A stretch of 64,000 nt of DNA from Saxidomus purpurata (GCA_022818135.1 JAFMSR010000014.1:36939424-37003423), one strand, 5' to 3'; positions 33,430 through 46,103 are shown, counted from the stretch's first letter. Made by a program: numbers and translations. The notes: a model not told the origin generated them from the sequence alone.

Positions 33430-35830
33430 CTTTGTTATGTTATTCCTTTGATCTTTCTTTGATCTTTTTTAACCCCATAATACAATTATTTAACCCCACA
33501 ATACCATTTTTAACCCCTTAATGACGGAATGAACTGAAACAACTTCATAATGCTAAGTTGTACTCAAACCCTAACCCCCTAATGTCAACTGTGCATGTAC
33601 AGACAAACAGACGGACGGACAAAGCGATCCCTATGTATTGCCTTTTCTCCGAAATGGCGATACAATAAAATAGACATGTAATATTTATATAATAAAGATA
33701 ATAAATTGCACACTGCGAAGAATATGTTTTGGATTAATGTTTTACAATGGTATATAAATTTGAACACACAATATCCAACATCCTGAAGTGGATTATTTTC
33801 CTCACCAGTTTGGCTTTATAATATGTTTACAATAGAGGGATCTAGTTAATACTTCATCGTGTTCTTAAGAAAAGGAGTTAATGATTTATTTGGAAAGCGA
33901 CAGTAAATTTCTTTTCTTGCACAATTGTTCTAATATGTATCATATATAAAGAAACTTTTTACTACATCGAAGTATCATTGAGTCAATCAGAGGGTTTGTA
34001 AATCATTTAAGATTCCCGAATCACACCATAAAGTAAAAGAAGATCTTTGCAATCAATGACGGTAAGAGTTATTAATAAGCAAAGGAAAAGGTTGTAGGTG
34101 TATTTATGATTATATTGTAAAACAAAATGTTTTCCCTGTTTCCAGCACCAAAAGGAGGGACGGATTACATTTAATTTCAGCTCAAAATAAGTCATAGAAT
34201 TATTGAGAAGAATCATTTGTGGAGTAAATTGGGGAGGAAAATAGATGTTCTTTTTGTCTCTCACAAACAGAAACCATTGTGTATTTGTTTTTGATTGTCA
34301 AATTTCAAATTCCTTCTAGGAGGAGGTGAAAAGATTGATAAATACAAATGTCCGAATGTTGACACAAGCTGGCCATTGCTAGGTATGTTAGTAGGTAATG
34401 GAAATTTTAAGTTGACAGTATAATTTAGAGTAAACTGAAAAAAACAACGTTCCTAATTTGTAACTGTTTATTAAATCTAATAAGTCTCTCATGAGGACAT
34501 ATGTTTACCGTGCACGGAAACTTAGCTACGCACTCGTGTGATCCAAAGCACGACTCGAGCAAATACGGCTTTCTTGATCACATTACTATAATAATAACCC
34601 TATTGTTTCTATTTAATTTCTGCTTATAGATCACTACTTTTTTCCGACAAATGTACTATGCATCAAATGCATTTAAGCATCGATATCTTACTTGACTATA
34701 ATGAATTACTGTCATGAAAGACAATGTGATAACTTTACGCTATTTAGATAAACCGGTATCCCTCGCCGAACATATACAAAAAATAACATCTGCATCTTAA
34801 GCCCTTCTTTGCAAGGAGTCCACTCTCTTTCACCAAAAGTGATTTTCTTTGTAATAAATAAAATGAAAGTCTAGTATCAAAGAATGTTATGTAAGTTTCT
34901 ATATGTTTAATGTAAGGATTATTGTGTAATAGTCCTTCAGCGAGAGCCAAATTTCTGTCTAAAAGTAATGCTACCTCGAATTTTATAGAAACGTTCACGG
35001 AATCGTGTGTAAGAGGTCGTTTTGTTTGCCCCACATATTGGATTCAATATTGATTTAAAGTGATATTTGAAATAAAATTCAGCAAACACAGAACAAATGC
35101 AATTTTCTCAGGCACATTTAACGAATGATTTAACAGGAATAATACGGCGTTGTTTAAAACTAATACATTCTATTTATATTAAAGTTTTTACACTGCTAGA
35201 ATCAAAGTATCGACAAGCGTAGATGGTCTACTAGCAACATTTTCTAGATTCTGTTCGCACGAAAAAATGTTATATATTACTTACATTTTGTATTATACCT
35301 AAATCAGATATTCTAAAAAGAACCTTTAAAAGATTTACGATACAATAACACTGTACAGACTTGAATATAAACAGAATTTTTTCGTTTGAAACACAACAAT
35401 GTATCAACCCCATTAAATCATTGGTTAACCGTGTCATTTGCCAGGGAAAATTAGAAAAAAAATTGTTCTGGGTTTTTGAAATGTCAGCTCACGAAAATGA
35501 CGTAAGAAAAACAAAAATGGTCTAATCTCAATGACTTCAAAGATTTCAGAAAGTACATCATTTCAAACAGACTCCTTATAAGACTATTTGTATTTAAAGT
35601 AATATTACTCTCCAAAATTTTCATATTCTGTTATGGTCAAGGATTCTTAAAACACAGAATAAACTTCCAAAACATGAAAGAATGAGTTGTACTTAATAAT
35701 TTCTCTCACTGACAAACACGCATGAAAATATACCTAACAGAGAAATTTCATTTTCAATTTTTGCCTAGGATAATCAGAAGAAAAGTATGTTTGCATATTG
35801 GAAATGAAGCTGTAATTAAATTATAGTCTT
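33430..35830. other. No recognisable gene
   Basis: Contains scattered repeat-like phrases (for example CAGACGGACGGACAAAG near 33,609) and short open frames without motifs on both strands. Nothing supported as a gene. Confidence 0.4.
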
Positions 35831-35835
35831 TGGTT

Positions 35836-35980
35836 AGTTTATACTTATTTATTTTAGCTCGATTGTGAAGAAATTTTGAAGATCGAGTCACTCTCGAGTC
35901 TGCTTCCTGGAAAAACCAGTACTTGTGTTATATGAGGAGGTACGGTCGTGACCCTAGTGTCGCTCGAGCCAACAACCTAT
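35836..35980 (-). mobile_element. SINE-like element, copy 2
   Basis: Same element and orientation as 25,935-26,105: AGCTCGATTGTGAAGAAA, GAGTCACTCTCGA, CTTCCTGGAAAAAC and TGAGGAGGTACGGTCGTGAC follow in the same order. The B-box region is more eroded (CGCTCGAGCCAAC). Confidence 0.65.
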
Positions 35981-36571
35981 TTTTGTATAAACAAAAAGTG
36001 GAATACCTAAACATACCTAAGAGCTATGTTTTGGGTTAAAAAAGAAAGAAAATGGGCGAGTATTACAGCCATTAAATGATTGATACTAGTAATTAAACTA
36101 CCACTGAAAACATGAAAAAAGAGAGACATATCACAGACGTAAAGTCATAAAATGCACAAATATAATGCAATATATTGTGACACAGCCATTACATAAAAAG
36201 CACACTGTGTTAAAACAGGGAACAAGAAATGGAAAATCACTGATTAAGTTTTACAGACCAACGGATAAATAATAAATTCAGCAGAAATGAGAAAATGAAT
36301 TTTAAACTTCAGAATAGTTTAATCTAAGCAGGCAAGGAAACACAATAGTCGAAATTGTAAAATGAAAGGGGCAAACGACAAAACTGGTGCAAGAGTAGAA
36401 CAAGCAACTTATATTCTAACACAACCTTCGCAATTGCCGTATATACGCAAAGATGGAACTAGGTCATATATTAATAACCGTTCATTCACGCTTACAGTAC
36501 AGTCATGTTTTCCACATACACGGGTGCGGTAAATAACGGGTATGTTGCATTGACAATATCGTGTTAGAATC

Positions 36572-36719
36572 TAAATAATAAATGCCCCTCACTGTATTTT
36601 ATTTTTAATTAACATACAGTCAGTCGTTCTGACCCGTGATTTAATTACTTCGCATCCGAACTTTTTGCTGTATGTAAATTGACGATAACATACAGGGACA
36701 CATATATGTATATTATTTC
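36572..36719. mobile_element. MITE family E, second copy
   Basis: AATAATAAATGCCCCTCACT at the left faces TACAGGGACACATATAT and TATTATTT at the right. The centre has CGTGATTTAATTACTTCGCA, the complement of the centre of the 21.3-kb copy. More diverged than copy 1. Confidence 0.6.
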
Positions 36720-37400
36720 TTAATTAAACGCTTGGTGAAGAGAGCATAAACGTTAGACAGACAAACATGCTCAGCAAATATAAAAGGAGAGCCAGACTAT
36801 CAAATTAACACTCATTTTAACTATCAATACTACTGTGCCACATTAGTGATCCAAGACAATGTCATCTTTTTATTTTAACATAGGATAAACTGTGTTATAT
36901 ATTTATAGAACTGTACACTGGAATTTTTTTTATTATGATACGCGCCATATTATATGTAGATGAACCAATCACAGGTAAAACTCACAACTTGATGGATTAC
37001 AAGATCATTCTAAATTTAAATGACGAATTTCGTTAATGAATGAACTGGCTTTTAACGAGAATGATTTACCTGTCTCGGACCCTCTATTCTATAAATAGAT
37101 GTGTTCGAATATTAATAAGATATTGTGGCAGATCTGTTATGTCTGAAAATGTTATTGTCAGTCACTTAACACATGACTCCTCATTAGACGGGTGTTATCG
37201 AGGCACAGTAAAGATAATGCCTTTGCCACTGTCCATTTGGTCTCGGATACGTATGGGATAAACCTGAAATCCTGATACCTAGAAATTGTTCCTAAAAAGT
37301 AACAAATTGCTCTGCCAAGATTAAGATTATCAGCTCTTCCAGTTAGAATTTAAAAGGGTAGGTAATTAATTAACGAATTGATAGAAATCTGCTTACTTGT
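36720..37400. other. No recognisable gene
   Basis: A 73-codon open frame at 37,040-37,261 has no recognisable motif. Nothing else noted. Confidence 0.4.
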
Positions 37401-37675
37401 AAAACATTTAATTCTGTGGATATTGAAGACGAATACCATTTCGTTATTACACTTAACAGGTTTAGAAACGCAAAGATTTCCCCTGTTGAACATTTTTATT
37501 TGAATGACGCTATTGTTTTTAAGTCATTTTTTGCGATGAATTTATTGAAACGTTTACAAGAATTAAATTTTATATTGTTTTCGTTGTGTATGAAATTTGA
37601 ATTAATTTGAAAAATGATAACACTGTTAAAATAAATAGTTTGCCACTTTTGCGTTTCTAAACCCGTTGAGTGTAT
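37400..37675 (+). mobile_element. LINE C-terminal scrap with local inverted duplication
   Basis: 37,400-37,610 encodes CKTFNSVDIEDEYHFVIT and then RFRNAKIS, the DIEDEYHF zinc-knuckle neighbourhood of animal LINE tails; the final cysteine of the knuckle is lost. 37,447-37,474 (TACACTTAACAGGTTTAGAA) is repeated inverted at 37,646-37,673 with a few changes, so a short inversion-duplication followed insertion. Confidence 0.55.
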
Positions 37676-38391
37676 AAAGGTAACGGTAGCTGTGTCACGT
37701 TGCATCTGAAAAATTTGACGCCGGGAGACATTTGTGCTAGACAAGCCTTATTTTGTAAAAAAAAACTGTTTTGCTAGAAATGACAGATGATGATATCACT
37801 TGAAAGAAGAGAACAAACGCATTTTTATATGATAAAGAAATTTATGATAAATCATTGGCAAAATTGTAATAACAATTTTATTCGTGAATATCGTCTACAC
37901 TTTTCTTACATTTTTCGACATGTGAACATTTTCCCCGGACAAACATAATAGTAATTTTAGCCGTTTTATTGCAGACATTAAGAAAATTTAATCATTTAAT
38001 TTTAGACTTCAATAAAAACGCATTACTTAAATTTCTAATAAATATCTTTGATTTCTTTATTTTACATTCATTTGAACAAAATGAAAATAAATATATTCAA
38101 GGCTGTGACACATTCTTCGTCACATAAGTGGTATGCATGTCTGCGTCAGGGAGCCGTTCAAAATGTTTTTAGATTTGAATGGCAACGTTCGGTGACATTT
38201 CACATGATTTCACTTTAATTTCTTTTATTTGCAGAAACCATGCAGACCAAATATTTTGTTACACGTGACACGCAGAAATTAACGCCGTTTTCAGCGTGTT
38301 TGATATCGCTTCACTTATATCAAAGACATAAAAGTAATTTCTGTTACATACTTTTCCCTGTATTCTTATGTACAGCTTCACATTGGCGTCG

Positions 38392-38420
38392 TTAAATAAA
38401 GTATATTGAATTGAATTGAA
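38392..38420 (+). mobile_element. LINE-type 3' terminus: poly(A) signal and (TTGAA)n tail
   Basis: AATAAA at 38,395-38,400 is followed by GTA and three TTGAA repeats. Short pentanucleotide tails after a poly(A) signal are characteristic of CR1/L2/RTE-type LINE ends. The upstream 38.0-38.4 kb sequence has no recognisable coding part. Confidence 0.5.
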
Positions 38421-38654
38421 TCAGGTATACGCTACAAAGTGCAAGAACCCACAACATCGGAAACCCGAATCTTTCGCTTTTACGCGTCGTCTGCTGTCGT
38501 ACGTATTTTACAGTGCTAAAATATATATTCCTATATGATCATTATTATACCGATTTATCACGCTGATACACCTTTGTACACTACAATCTACAATTGCTAT
38601 TAGCTAAACCTATTGAGACCCAACCTCTATACCTTTTTTCTATGTAAAAGTCAG

Positions 38655-39115
38655 TTATTATAATTATCATTATTACTATTACTATTATTATTTTTTATTC
38701 TTATCATTAATATTATTTTTATCATTATCATTTTAATCATTTTTACTTTTTATTATCATCATCAGAAGAAGATTTAGAACATTTGACATTCCGTTACGTA
38801 TTCAAACCAATAATTTTAAATCAAAGTATATATATATATCAATTATTTATATATTTATACTGAAAATCAACTAATAACTAACATTACAAGTAATACTTTG
38901 CTGTTAAGCTTGTATTTAAACAAAATTTCTGCAAATTATTTAATATTTTGTTTATAGAATTATAGTTTAATACACATTGATATTTTATATATACATATTT
39001 AAATTTTCAAGCAATAATATAATTTGATACGTATTTATATTTTATATCATATTAAATAATATAGTTTAATACGTTTTAATATTTAATATTATATTATTTT
39101 TCAAGCAAATAATAG
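38655..39115. repeat. AT-rich simple sequence: (ATT/ATC)n, then TAATACG-containing units
   Basis: 38,655-38,765 is mostly ATT, ATC and ACT triplets. 38,900-39,115 has two or three loosely repeated units containing TTTTCAAGCAAT and ATAGTTTAATACG. Confidence 0.65.
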
Positions 39116-39541
39116 TACCTGCATATTTGTCTATGCCCTAATCTGGTGCCAGCTCCAATAATATCGAGATAGAATGCACGCCGCCCTTCAGGTAATGACA
39201 TTCTTATATATATAAGTACTGTCTGAAAATGTTTAATGAGACATAACATTAATTTTTGTATCATACACAAGATGCGGTTAAAATGTCATCCAATATGTGT
39301 TCAGTAAACTATCAATCTCTCTTACAGGAACGACTGCTTGTTTCTGCACTTATAGAAAACCTAACGTCTAGTATGTAGTGTAAATGTCACGAATTTAGCG
39401 TGATGTGTATTACAGAAAGTGATCAACGTACTAATATGTAAATAAAACATAAATGATTTTTACTGCTGCTTAACCATCTGAATCCATTCACTTTGATATG
39501 GACTTTTAAAAACTTTAAAATGATATTTTAAAAAAAGCGAT

Positions 39542-39718
39542 GTACAGTGCAACCTTTCATGAGTGAACATCCTTGTAAACAAAGAAATGTGTTTGTTTTA
39601 GAGAGGTGTTGTTCTGGAGAGGTTGATTCCTTATATAATGGACGCAGCAGGAAAAAAAAGTGTCTTTTAAGGGAGGTTGTTGCTCTAAGTCGGTCTCGTT
39701 CGGGGAGTTTGGACTGTA
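39542..39718. mobile_element. Tigger/pogo-like MITE
   Basis: TACAGTGCAACCT at 39,542 is matched in inverted form by TTTGGACTGTA ending at 39,718. Inside are further AGAGAGGTGTTGTTC and GGGAGGTTG words of the CAACCTCTC type. TA at each end and CAGTnnAACCTCTC-like termini resemble pogo/Tigger elements of the Tc1/mariner superfamily. No transposase is present. Confidence 0.6.
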
Positions 39719-39977
39719 TTTTTAGACCCGGAGATATCATTCTATCAAAACATTTCTATAAAAGTCATCTCAACAGACTTGTTATATGCAATTCATGGCT
39801 ACCTAATCCTTGCAGAAACCGATCATTAGTTTGACAATAAGGAAACATTAGCATCTCGTTGGCAAGTGTATACTGACTACAGGGAAGAGTAACGAGCCTT
39901 GAAAAATTAAACCCGATGTTATGGGGGCATTAATTGGATTGTAAAGACAATGCCGAGTTTATAAATTCAGGGTCCCA

Positions 39978-40146
39978 GATAAAGAACCTAAAAGAACCAA
40001 TTAGTCTACTTTTAAAACAGCTAGGGTCTGGTAATCGGATTCCCTTGAATCTGCATCAGTCTGTTCAACCCGCGCCTTTCAGGAGTCTTGGCAAGTTCAC
40101 CGAAGAGAAATTCAAGGGACTGCCGGGACTATAAACAATCTTAATG
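39978..40146 (+). repeat. Dispersed repeat family F, copy 2
   Basis: Same orientation as 23,908-24,082. Shared blocks: AGCTAGGGTCTGGTA, GCATCAGTCTGTTCAAC, AGGAGTCTTGGCAAGTTCA and GGGACTATAAACAATCTTAA. Confidence 0.65.
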
Positions 40147-40149
40147 AAG

Positions 40150-40885
40150 AAGTTAGCCTTCCAAAACGTTTCGTTCTAGGACATTTTATTTTTGTATACT
40201 ATTAAAAGAAAGTGTCATTAAACAGTTGTAAAAAATGGTGTGCCGCAATTTTAAAAGTTTAAACAGTTCGGCGCACACATGAAAATAGCCTAGAATACAC
40301 ATGCGGTTCCTATGCTGGCATCAGTCGTCGTAGTCTTTTCAAACAATCAGACGTTAGAGTCTTTTCAAACAGTAAAACAAAACTGTTCACCATATCTCCT
40401 ACCTATGACTGTAACGACTGGACAAATTAGCTCAGCTGTGACAATCATTTAAGATGTCTTCATGATGTACTTATTATGAATACACGTTAGGTAATAAATC
40501 CGAGAAACCTTTCATACGGCAGTAAAATGCCACCTGTCTAGAATTAGATGTTGTAATATAAAGTTGACCAGAACGTTCATATCTTGGGGTTATCTGTGGT
40601 TGAGTTTTTGTGACAAATAATAAAATTTGTTTATAATAAAGCTTATTTCTGTTAATTTATGTGTTTAATAAGAATCTTTTGCACATGGGTTACAAACTGA
40701 TAATTAAATCATGATTGATTTCTTTGAGAGTTCTTTTAATTGTATATAGGAGACTATTGGTCAGAATTTAGTCAAAACTTATTTTGACATCGAATTAAGA
40801 ACAAGTTCTTTTAACTTATATAAACCACTCACTATGGCTGTTTCCTTTAATTCTGACCAGTATTCACGTACGAAGAAGGGTGTGT
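40150..40885. other. No recognisable gene
   Basis: GGTGTGCCGCAATTTTAAA and AAACAGTTCGGCGCACAC (40,233-40,280) form a loose inverted repeat. Otherwise anonymous. Confidence 0.4.
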
Positions 40886-40889
40886 CAAA

Positions 40890-40963
40890 TGCCGCGGTCG
40901 GGACTCGAACCAGCAATTTCCATGTTAGGTGTCCGACGCTCTAAAACCTACACCACACCGCAT
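40890..40963 (-). mobile_element. tRNA-derived SINE head or tRNA pseudogene
   Basis: Read on the minus strand: GCGGTGTGGTGTAGG (A-box region), a CGGAC...anticodon arm with CACCTAA, and CTGGTTCGAGTCCCGACCGC (B-box GGTTCGAGTCC). The acceptor arms pair over only five of seven positions, and the base before the putative CCT anticodon is A instead of the near-invariant U33. A working tRNA gene is therefore unlikely; a SINE promoter or decayed tRNA is the better reading. Confidence 0.65.
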
Positions 40964-40964
40964 A

Positions 40965-42125
40965 CAATGGAAATAATCATTAAATAACATACTTACAAAT
41001 TGATTTAAAAAATGTCAATTCATTTAAAACTGTCATTTGTTAAAGGGAACATACACAAACAATTACATAAATATTCGCACACGTCAGAAAAAGGATTATT
41101 GTAGAGATTGTGTTTTCAAACGAACCACGGTATTGCCTATTTCATAACTAACTATATTCAGGCCTTGTGATTGGTCACTGATAGCTTTTCAGTGGTGTGA
41201 AACTTAACTTCAATATTTGAGAATGAAAACGATGTATTTAACTAGTACGAAAAACACCGAATCTAGCAATTAAATACACATTCATTCATTTTCAAGGCAA
41301 ATATATCATTTTGTTGTGCAGTCCAAAAAGGAATAGTGGTCTGTTCTTCGTTCCAGATATTAAATAGTTATGTGGCGAGTCATAAAAAAAAACTTTCCAA
41401 TTGAATACTGACAAAATCTGGCCAATATTTCTTTGACATGTGATTTTAAAAAAAAACTCTCAAAGAAATCCATCATGATTCCATCAACATTTTATAACCA
41501 ACATGCAAAGGGTTCTGATATAGTACAAGAGTATACAGCTCAAACACATAATTTTTATACATGTACTGACACATTGTATACAAAAGCTAAAATTATGAAA
41601 TGCCCTAGAGCGAAGTTTTTGGAATGCTTATACTTGTTTTAGCTTTCAATTTATATAAAACGTATTGAAATATGTTTTGTTTTAAGGACGTTATAATCGT
41701 TATGATCGTTAGAAAAACACCAACAACAATGTAAAAATATGAAATACCGGCCTCTGCCAACCCAGGTTATGTCTTATCATATATTATATGTTTAATCAAG
41801 TTGAGCATGCCATACTTGTAGTTGTACTTTTAGAATTTAGTCAAGGAGGCATTTCTATTGTCATAATCCATATGGTAATTAATTCTGAAAAAACCCACCA
41901 AGTCTAGACTTTTTCAGAATATCATTCTGTATAATAAGATGTAATAAATAAAAAAAAACATCAGCTGTAGAACTTCTATTGTTTAACGCCACGTGATAAC
42001 CGGGTAAATGGACGTAGTTTTTAATTATGGACAAATAAAATCATTCAGTGTGAGATTTATATAATTTTTATTAAGCTTAAATGAATATCGGGATTAATTT
42101 TATCGCGATATTTAGATAAACTAAA
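40965..42125. other. No recognisable gene
   Basis: Short open frames only; a 69-codon frame at 41,433-41,642 has no motif. Two AAAAAA(A)CTTTCCAATTGAATACTG-like stretches occur but no terminal repeats were resolved. Confidence 0.4.
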
Positions 42126-42127
42126 TA

Positions 42128-42425
42128 ATATATTATGGGGAAAAGAAAAATATTTCTGTGCTGATGATGAGGAAGCTTTGCTAACCAGTAAAATAGACGA
42201 ACTGAATTTTCAGGAGAGCATGCACGAGGAAATGACTTATCTAAAGTCACAGACCATGTGGAACAACCTCGTTTTCACCAACATCCTAGATGCCATTGGT
42301 AATCCCTAGAAATTACAGAGAAGAAACCGTGAAAACACAATGTATAAGTTCCTAAAGATAGCAAAATATACTGCAAACAAAATCAGCTCCAGTTCCTGGT
42401 TAGATACGCACAATTGTCGCTGTGT
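42128..42425 (+). pseudogene. LINE ORF1-like coiled-coil/RRM boundary fragment
   Basis: The plus strand encodes ADDEEALLTSKIDELNFQES and then LKSQTMWNNLVFTNILDAIG before a TAG. It continues as KLQRRNRENTMYKFLKIAK. The pattern of a charged helical stretch, a short basic/asparagine turn (NNLVFTNI) and a following helix is what is seen in L1/Tx1 ORF1 proteins at the end of the coiled coil. At least one stop interrupts it. This would be the only ORF1-type remnant in the window; the call is tentative. Confidence 0.45.
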
Positions 42426-42566
42426 TAACGTATTTCAAGGATCGCGAGTTTGTTCGTAGGCATTAGAAACATTTGATCAGAGTCCTAAAACACTATGCTA
42501 ATTAATTGATGCATTTATTACATTTTAAAATTTAGACAAACATGATATGTACCAAAAGACATAAAT

Positions 42567-42569
42567 ATT

Positions 42570-42633
<64 letters not shown>
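42567..42633. repeat. (TTTA)n microsatellite
   Basis: About 16 uninterrupted TTTA units. Confidence 0.95.
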
Positions 42634-42634
<1 letters not shown>

Positions 42635-43129
42635 ATTTGTTACATTAATCATTTATGTGAAATTTGAGGCAAAATTGAAAGAGAACATTTAAATATTTGT
42701 AAAAAAATGCTATAAGTAAAGTTAAATGCATGCCATGCTAGTAGCTATGATGAACTTGGGAGATAACCTTTATATATTTATAGGTTTGTAAGAATAATAA
42801 GCTAATAACTAACTGGTTGAAACTTATTGGAATAGACAGTAAGAGAGTTAAACACTGTGTATAATCAAGCATTGAACTATCGCAAATGAGGTCTCAAATG
42901 TCAGGAAGTTATCAGGAAGTTATTAAATGATTATGGATTTTCATATGTGTTCGACAAATCTAATGGTATAACCGACGATTTATAATGCGCGAATTAAAAT
43001 GCCGCATTATAGACTCAAATAAGAAAGAATGCAATGCTACTTTTAGAAAGAGCTCTGTATTGCATTTAAAACTCGTTAATTTATCTTTTAAATATGAGCG
43101 CTAGTTAGACATATTGCCAAGACGTTTTC

Positions 43130-43378
43130 AATTTGGTTTCTGTAGACTTCGACTGAGTGGTCCTATATGTAGAATACAGACTACAAGATACAATAAGATA
43201 CTGCTTATGATGTAACATCCTATACATTGAAGATGAATACCATTTTGTTCGCATTTATAAATATTACTCTGATATAAGGAAGAAATATCTGAAACTAAAT
43301 TATATATATACACCAATCAGTGTATATGTTCATACAACTTTTGAACTACATTTTCAAGTATAAACATAATAGTGTAAA
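43130..43378 (+). mobile_element. LINE C-terminal scrap
   Basis: One frame reads CNILYIEDEYHFVRIYKYY and then SDIRKKYLKLNYIYTPISVY, matching the IEDEYHF...SDIRKKYL tail of animal LINE proteins; the knuckle's last cysteine is replaced. The upstream RLSGPICRIQTTRY corresponds to the usual R-x-S-x-H...E-T-G-R-Y segment in damaged form. The scrap lies directly before the DNA transposon's left end. Confidence 0.6.
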
Positions 43379-43544
43379 TAAAAAGCTCCTACTATAAGAA
43401 AAGCACTTTTATTATTTAACGTTAACCGTTTCTAAATCATCCTCCAAATATAACAACATACGATGTATACGTTTTTATCATTATTGATAAAAGTTTGTAC
43501 TTCTTTTTTCCGTTTAAATTTACAAGACATACGTGCAGTGCCTC

Positions 43545-43602
43545 TATAGAGCGTTCCCGATACGCGCGCACCTGTTTCCCTGTCCGCCATCTTGGTAGAC
43601 AA
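43545..43602 (+). repeat. Left terminal inverted repeat of the transposon
   Basis: TATAGAGCGTTCCCGA (43,545-43,560) matches the complement of the right end with one difference. A 22-24-bp diverged segment follows, then CCGCCATCTTGGTAGACAA (43,584-43,602) matches the right inner repeat exactly. The inner block contains a YY1-type CCGCCATCTT. It ends 10 bp before the ATG of the plus-strand gene, so it must include that gene's 5' UTR and probably its promoter. Confidence 0.9.
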
Positions 43603-43612
43603 CTTCGTCAAA

Positions 43613-46103
43613 ATGGCGGCCGTAAAGTTTAAACCTGTGTTGTCGGTTAAAAAAAGTATTAAATCACGTTCAAATGGAAAAGCAGTGCAGAAAGAAAGTG
43701 TGCAATATAAAGAGGGACTTGAACCAAAAGAAAAGGAAAGATATGAGAAGAAGTTGGGACTTATAAAAGGACAAGATCCGTACGAAATTATTACGTGGTC
43801 GGCGGACACAAACATTTTGCCGGAAATTGGTTATAGAGACATTATAAATTTTCTAGTGTTTACGCCGAGTCCATACACTGCTGAAGACTTGCAATGCTTT
43901 AAAGGGCTCGATGCATACAACCAGTTTGTGAGCGGATGGGTCAGAGAGACAGCATCCTGCACCATCAATGGGAAACATGTGACAACTGCTAAGGTGCAAA
44001 TCCTTTCTTTTTCATCTTGTCCTGTGAAAAAAATGTGATCAGTCATATCACTGTTTTCTATGCAATAGACCATACTTTTGATTTTTTAACTGGTCTCGAT
44101 TGTAATGGTACCATACCCATATAAAATAAAGATATCGACCTTAACTAAACTGAAGCAGGCAAAGTTTTCATTTGATGTGACATGTGTGTGTTTTTGAGCT
44201 TCTCCAGGAGTAGAAAACCCGGTGTAAAAGTAAGGGGTACCAACTAGTTAGGGCCATTTTACTGCATAGACAATATACATATATGTTAATAACATTTCTC
44301 ATTTATTGATGTATAGTATTTGCTACATCACTACTTCATAACTTAAGGTGGTGTCAAAGGTTGCGGCTTGACCGGAGTCTAACATCATACCTTTCTGTAC
44401 AGGGTGAATGCTCTTCCGTCTCAGATTAATTGTCTCTTAACTCATTTTCTCCCTAATTACGAACAAGTCCATACCATGGCAGTTATAAACATTGCAAAGC
44501 TTCTCATGAACTATAATTGTATATATTTCAGGTATTACATTCGCAGAGACTGAGCGAGCCACCTCTTAGACCGTGGGTCATTGCTGAGAAGAATGGTAGG
44601 GTCCTTGCTTCGCACTGCACATGTATGGCCGGCTGTGGAGAGACATGCACCCATGTTGCTGCCTTGTTGTTTTATATAGAGACTGCTGTAAACATTAGGA
44701 ACTCTAAAACTGTCACCGAGGAAAAAGCATATTGGAAAATGCCTGCCGCATTCAAAGGACCATCCTATAGTAAACTGAATGACATCAACTTCTGTTCAGC
44801 TAAAACAATGAAGAAGAAACTGGACGCCAACGTGTCAGATGAACAACAGCCGCTTCCAAAACAGACTACAAGAAAAACCTTCTCTGTGCCTGGGAATGAC
44901 AGACTTACAAATTTCTTTAAAGACTTGAGTAGTGCACCTTCAAAACCTGCAATACTGTCCATGCAACCAGCATATTCTGATAAGTATGTGCCAACTATAT
45001 TAAAGGATGGTTTTCCTTCCCCACTTACAAATCTCAAAGATTCCACCACTCTATCTATGGATTATGCTAGTTTGATAAAACAATGTGATAAAATTGAAGT
45101 GAATTTGTCTGAAGAGCAAATTGAATTAATGGAAGTTTCAACCCGAGACCAGGCAAAGAGCAGGTTATGGCAGCAGTATAGAGCTAGAAGAATAACGGCA
45201 TCTAAAATGCGAGCAGTGTGTCATACTAACCAGTCAAGTCCAGCATTAAGCTTAATCACAGGAATATGCTACCCAATGGCGATTAAGTTCCAAACGAAAG
45301 CAACTGAGTGGGGATGTGCACATGAAAAATTAGCTCGTGAATTGTTTGCAGAACAAATGGCAACGACACATCAGAATGCTACTGTTGAAACTTGCGGTTT
45401 ATTTATATCGGAAGAATATCCTTTTATTGGGGCTTCACCTGATGCTATTTTCTCGTGCGACTGTTGCGGCAAGAGTACAGTAGAAATTAAGTGTCCTTTT
45501 TGTCAAAGAGATAAGACATTAGATGAAGCTGCCAGTGACAAGAAATTCTGTCTGAACAAAGATGATGAAGGAAATCTGCATTTAGACATTAAACATGAAT
45601 ACTATTACCAAGTGCAGACGCAACTAGGTGTATGTGGTGTAGAGCTGGGATATTTTGTTGTATGGACTGAAAAGGACATGCATGTGGAAACCATCTTATT
45701 TGATGACACCTTTTGGTCATATATGTGTTCAAAAGCCACAAATGTTTTTAATAATGCAATTCTGCCCGAACTTGTTGGAAAGTTTTTTACCCGACCGGAT
45801 GCATGTGACATTACAAACAGTTTGGTTGAGGAAGGTATCGCACCCGAGCGCGATGAGAGTTTTGAAGCAGTCAACCAAGAGACTGACAGCAACAAAGACA
45901 ATGAGGACATTAATGTTGAGTTATGGTGCTATTGTAGAGATATAGAACATGGAGAAATGATATGTTGTGACAATAGCTTGTGTAAAATTGAATGGTTTCA
46001 CCAAGACTGCTTGAAAATTAAATCTGCTCCAAAGGGGAAGTGGTTCTGCCCTGATTGTAAGAAAAGTGCATCAAAAAAGAAATCGGCACTAAAATCTAAA
46101 TGA
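43613..46103 (+). CDS. SWIM finger - YqaJ nuclease - PHD finger protein of the transposon
   Basis: This is a transposon accessory protein, probably a nuclease acting on transposition intermediates. Exons 43,613-43,993 and 44,532-46,103 join in phase 0 (donor AAG|GTGCAA, acceptor TTTCAG|GTATTA) to give 650 residues. The SWIM motif is C156-T-C158...C166-T-H168. The YqaJ/lambda-exonuclease region spans about 335-500: RARRITASK at about 343-351, E in TEWGCAHE, GASPD with D431, VEIKCP with E445 and K447, and YYYQVQTQL with Q487, a complete PD-(D/E)XK-type set. A Cys4-His-Cys3 PHD finger covers about 593-640, with a lysine-rich tail after it. The ATG at 43,613 sits in CAAAATGGCGGC, a strong context; an earlier in-frame TTG is not needed. 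AATAAA at 46,404-46,409 may end the transcript. Confidence 0.9.

Noticed and set aside
40890..40963. Functional tRNA-Arg (CCT) gene
   Set aside because: Acceptor stem mismatches and loss of U33 make a working tRNA unlikely; called as SINE/tRNA-derived instead.
43432..43815. 127-codon minus-strand frame at the transposon left end
   Set aside because: Antisense to the well-supported first exon of the SWIM-YqaJ-PHD gene.
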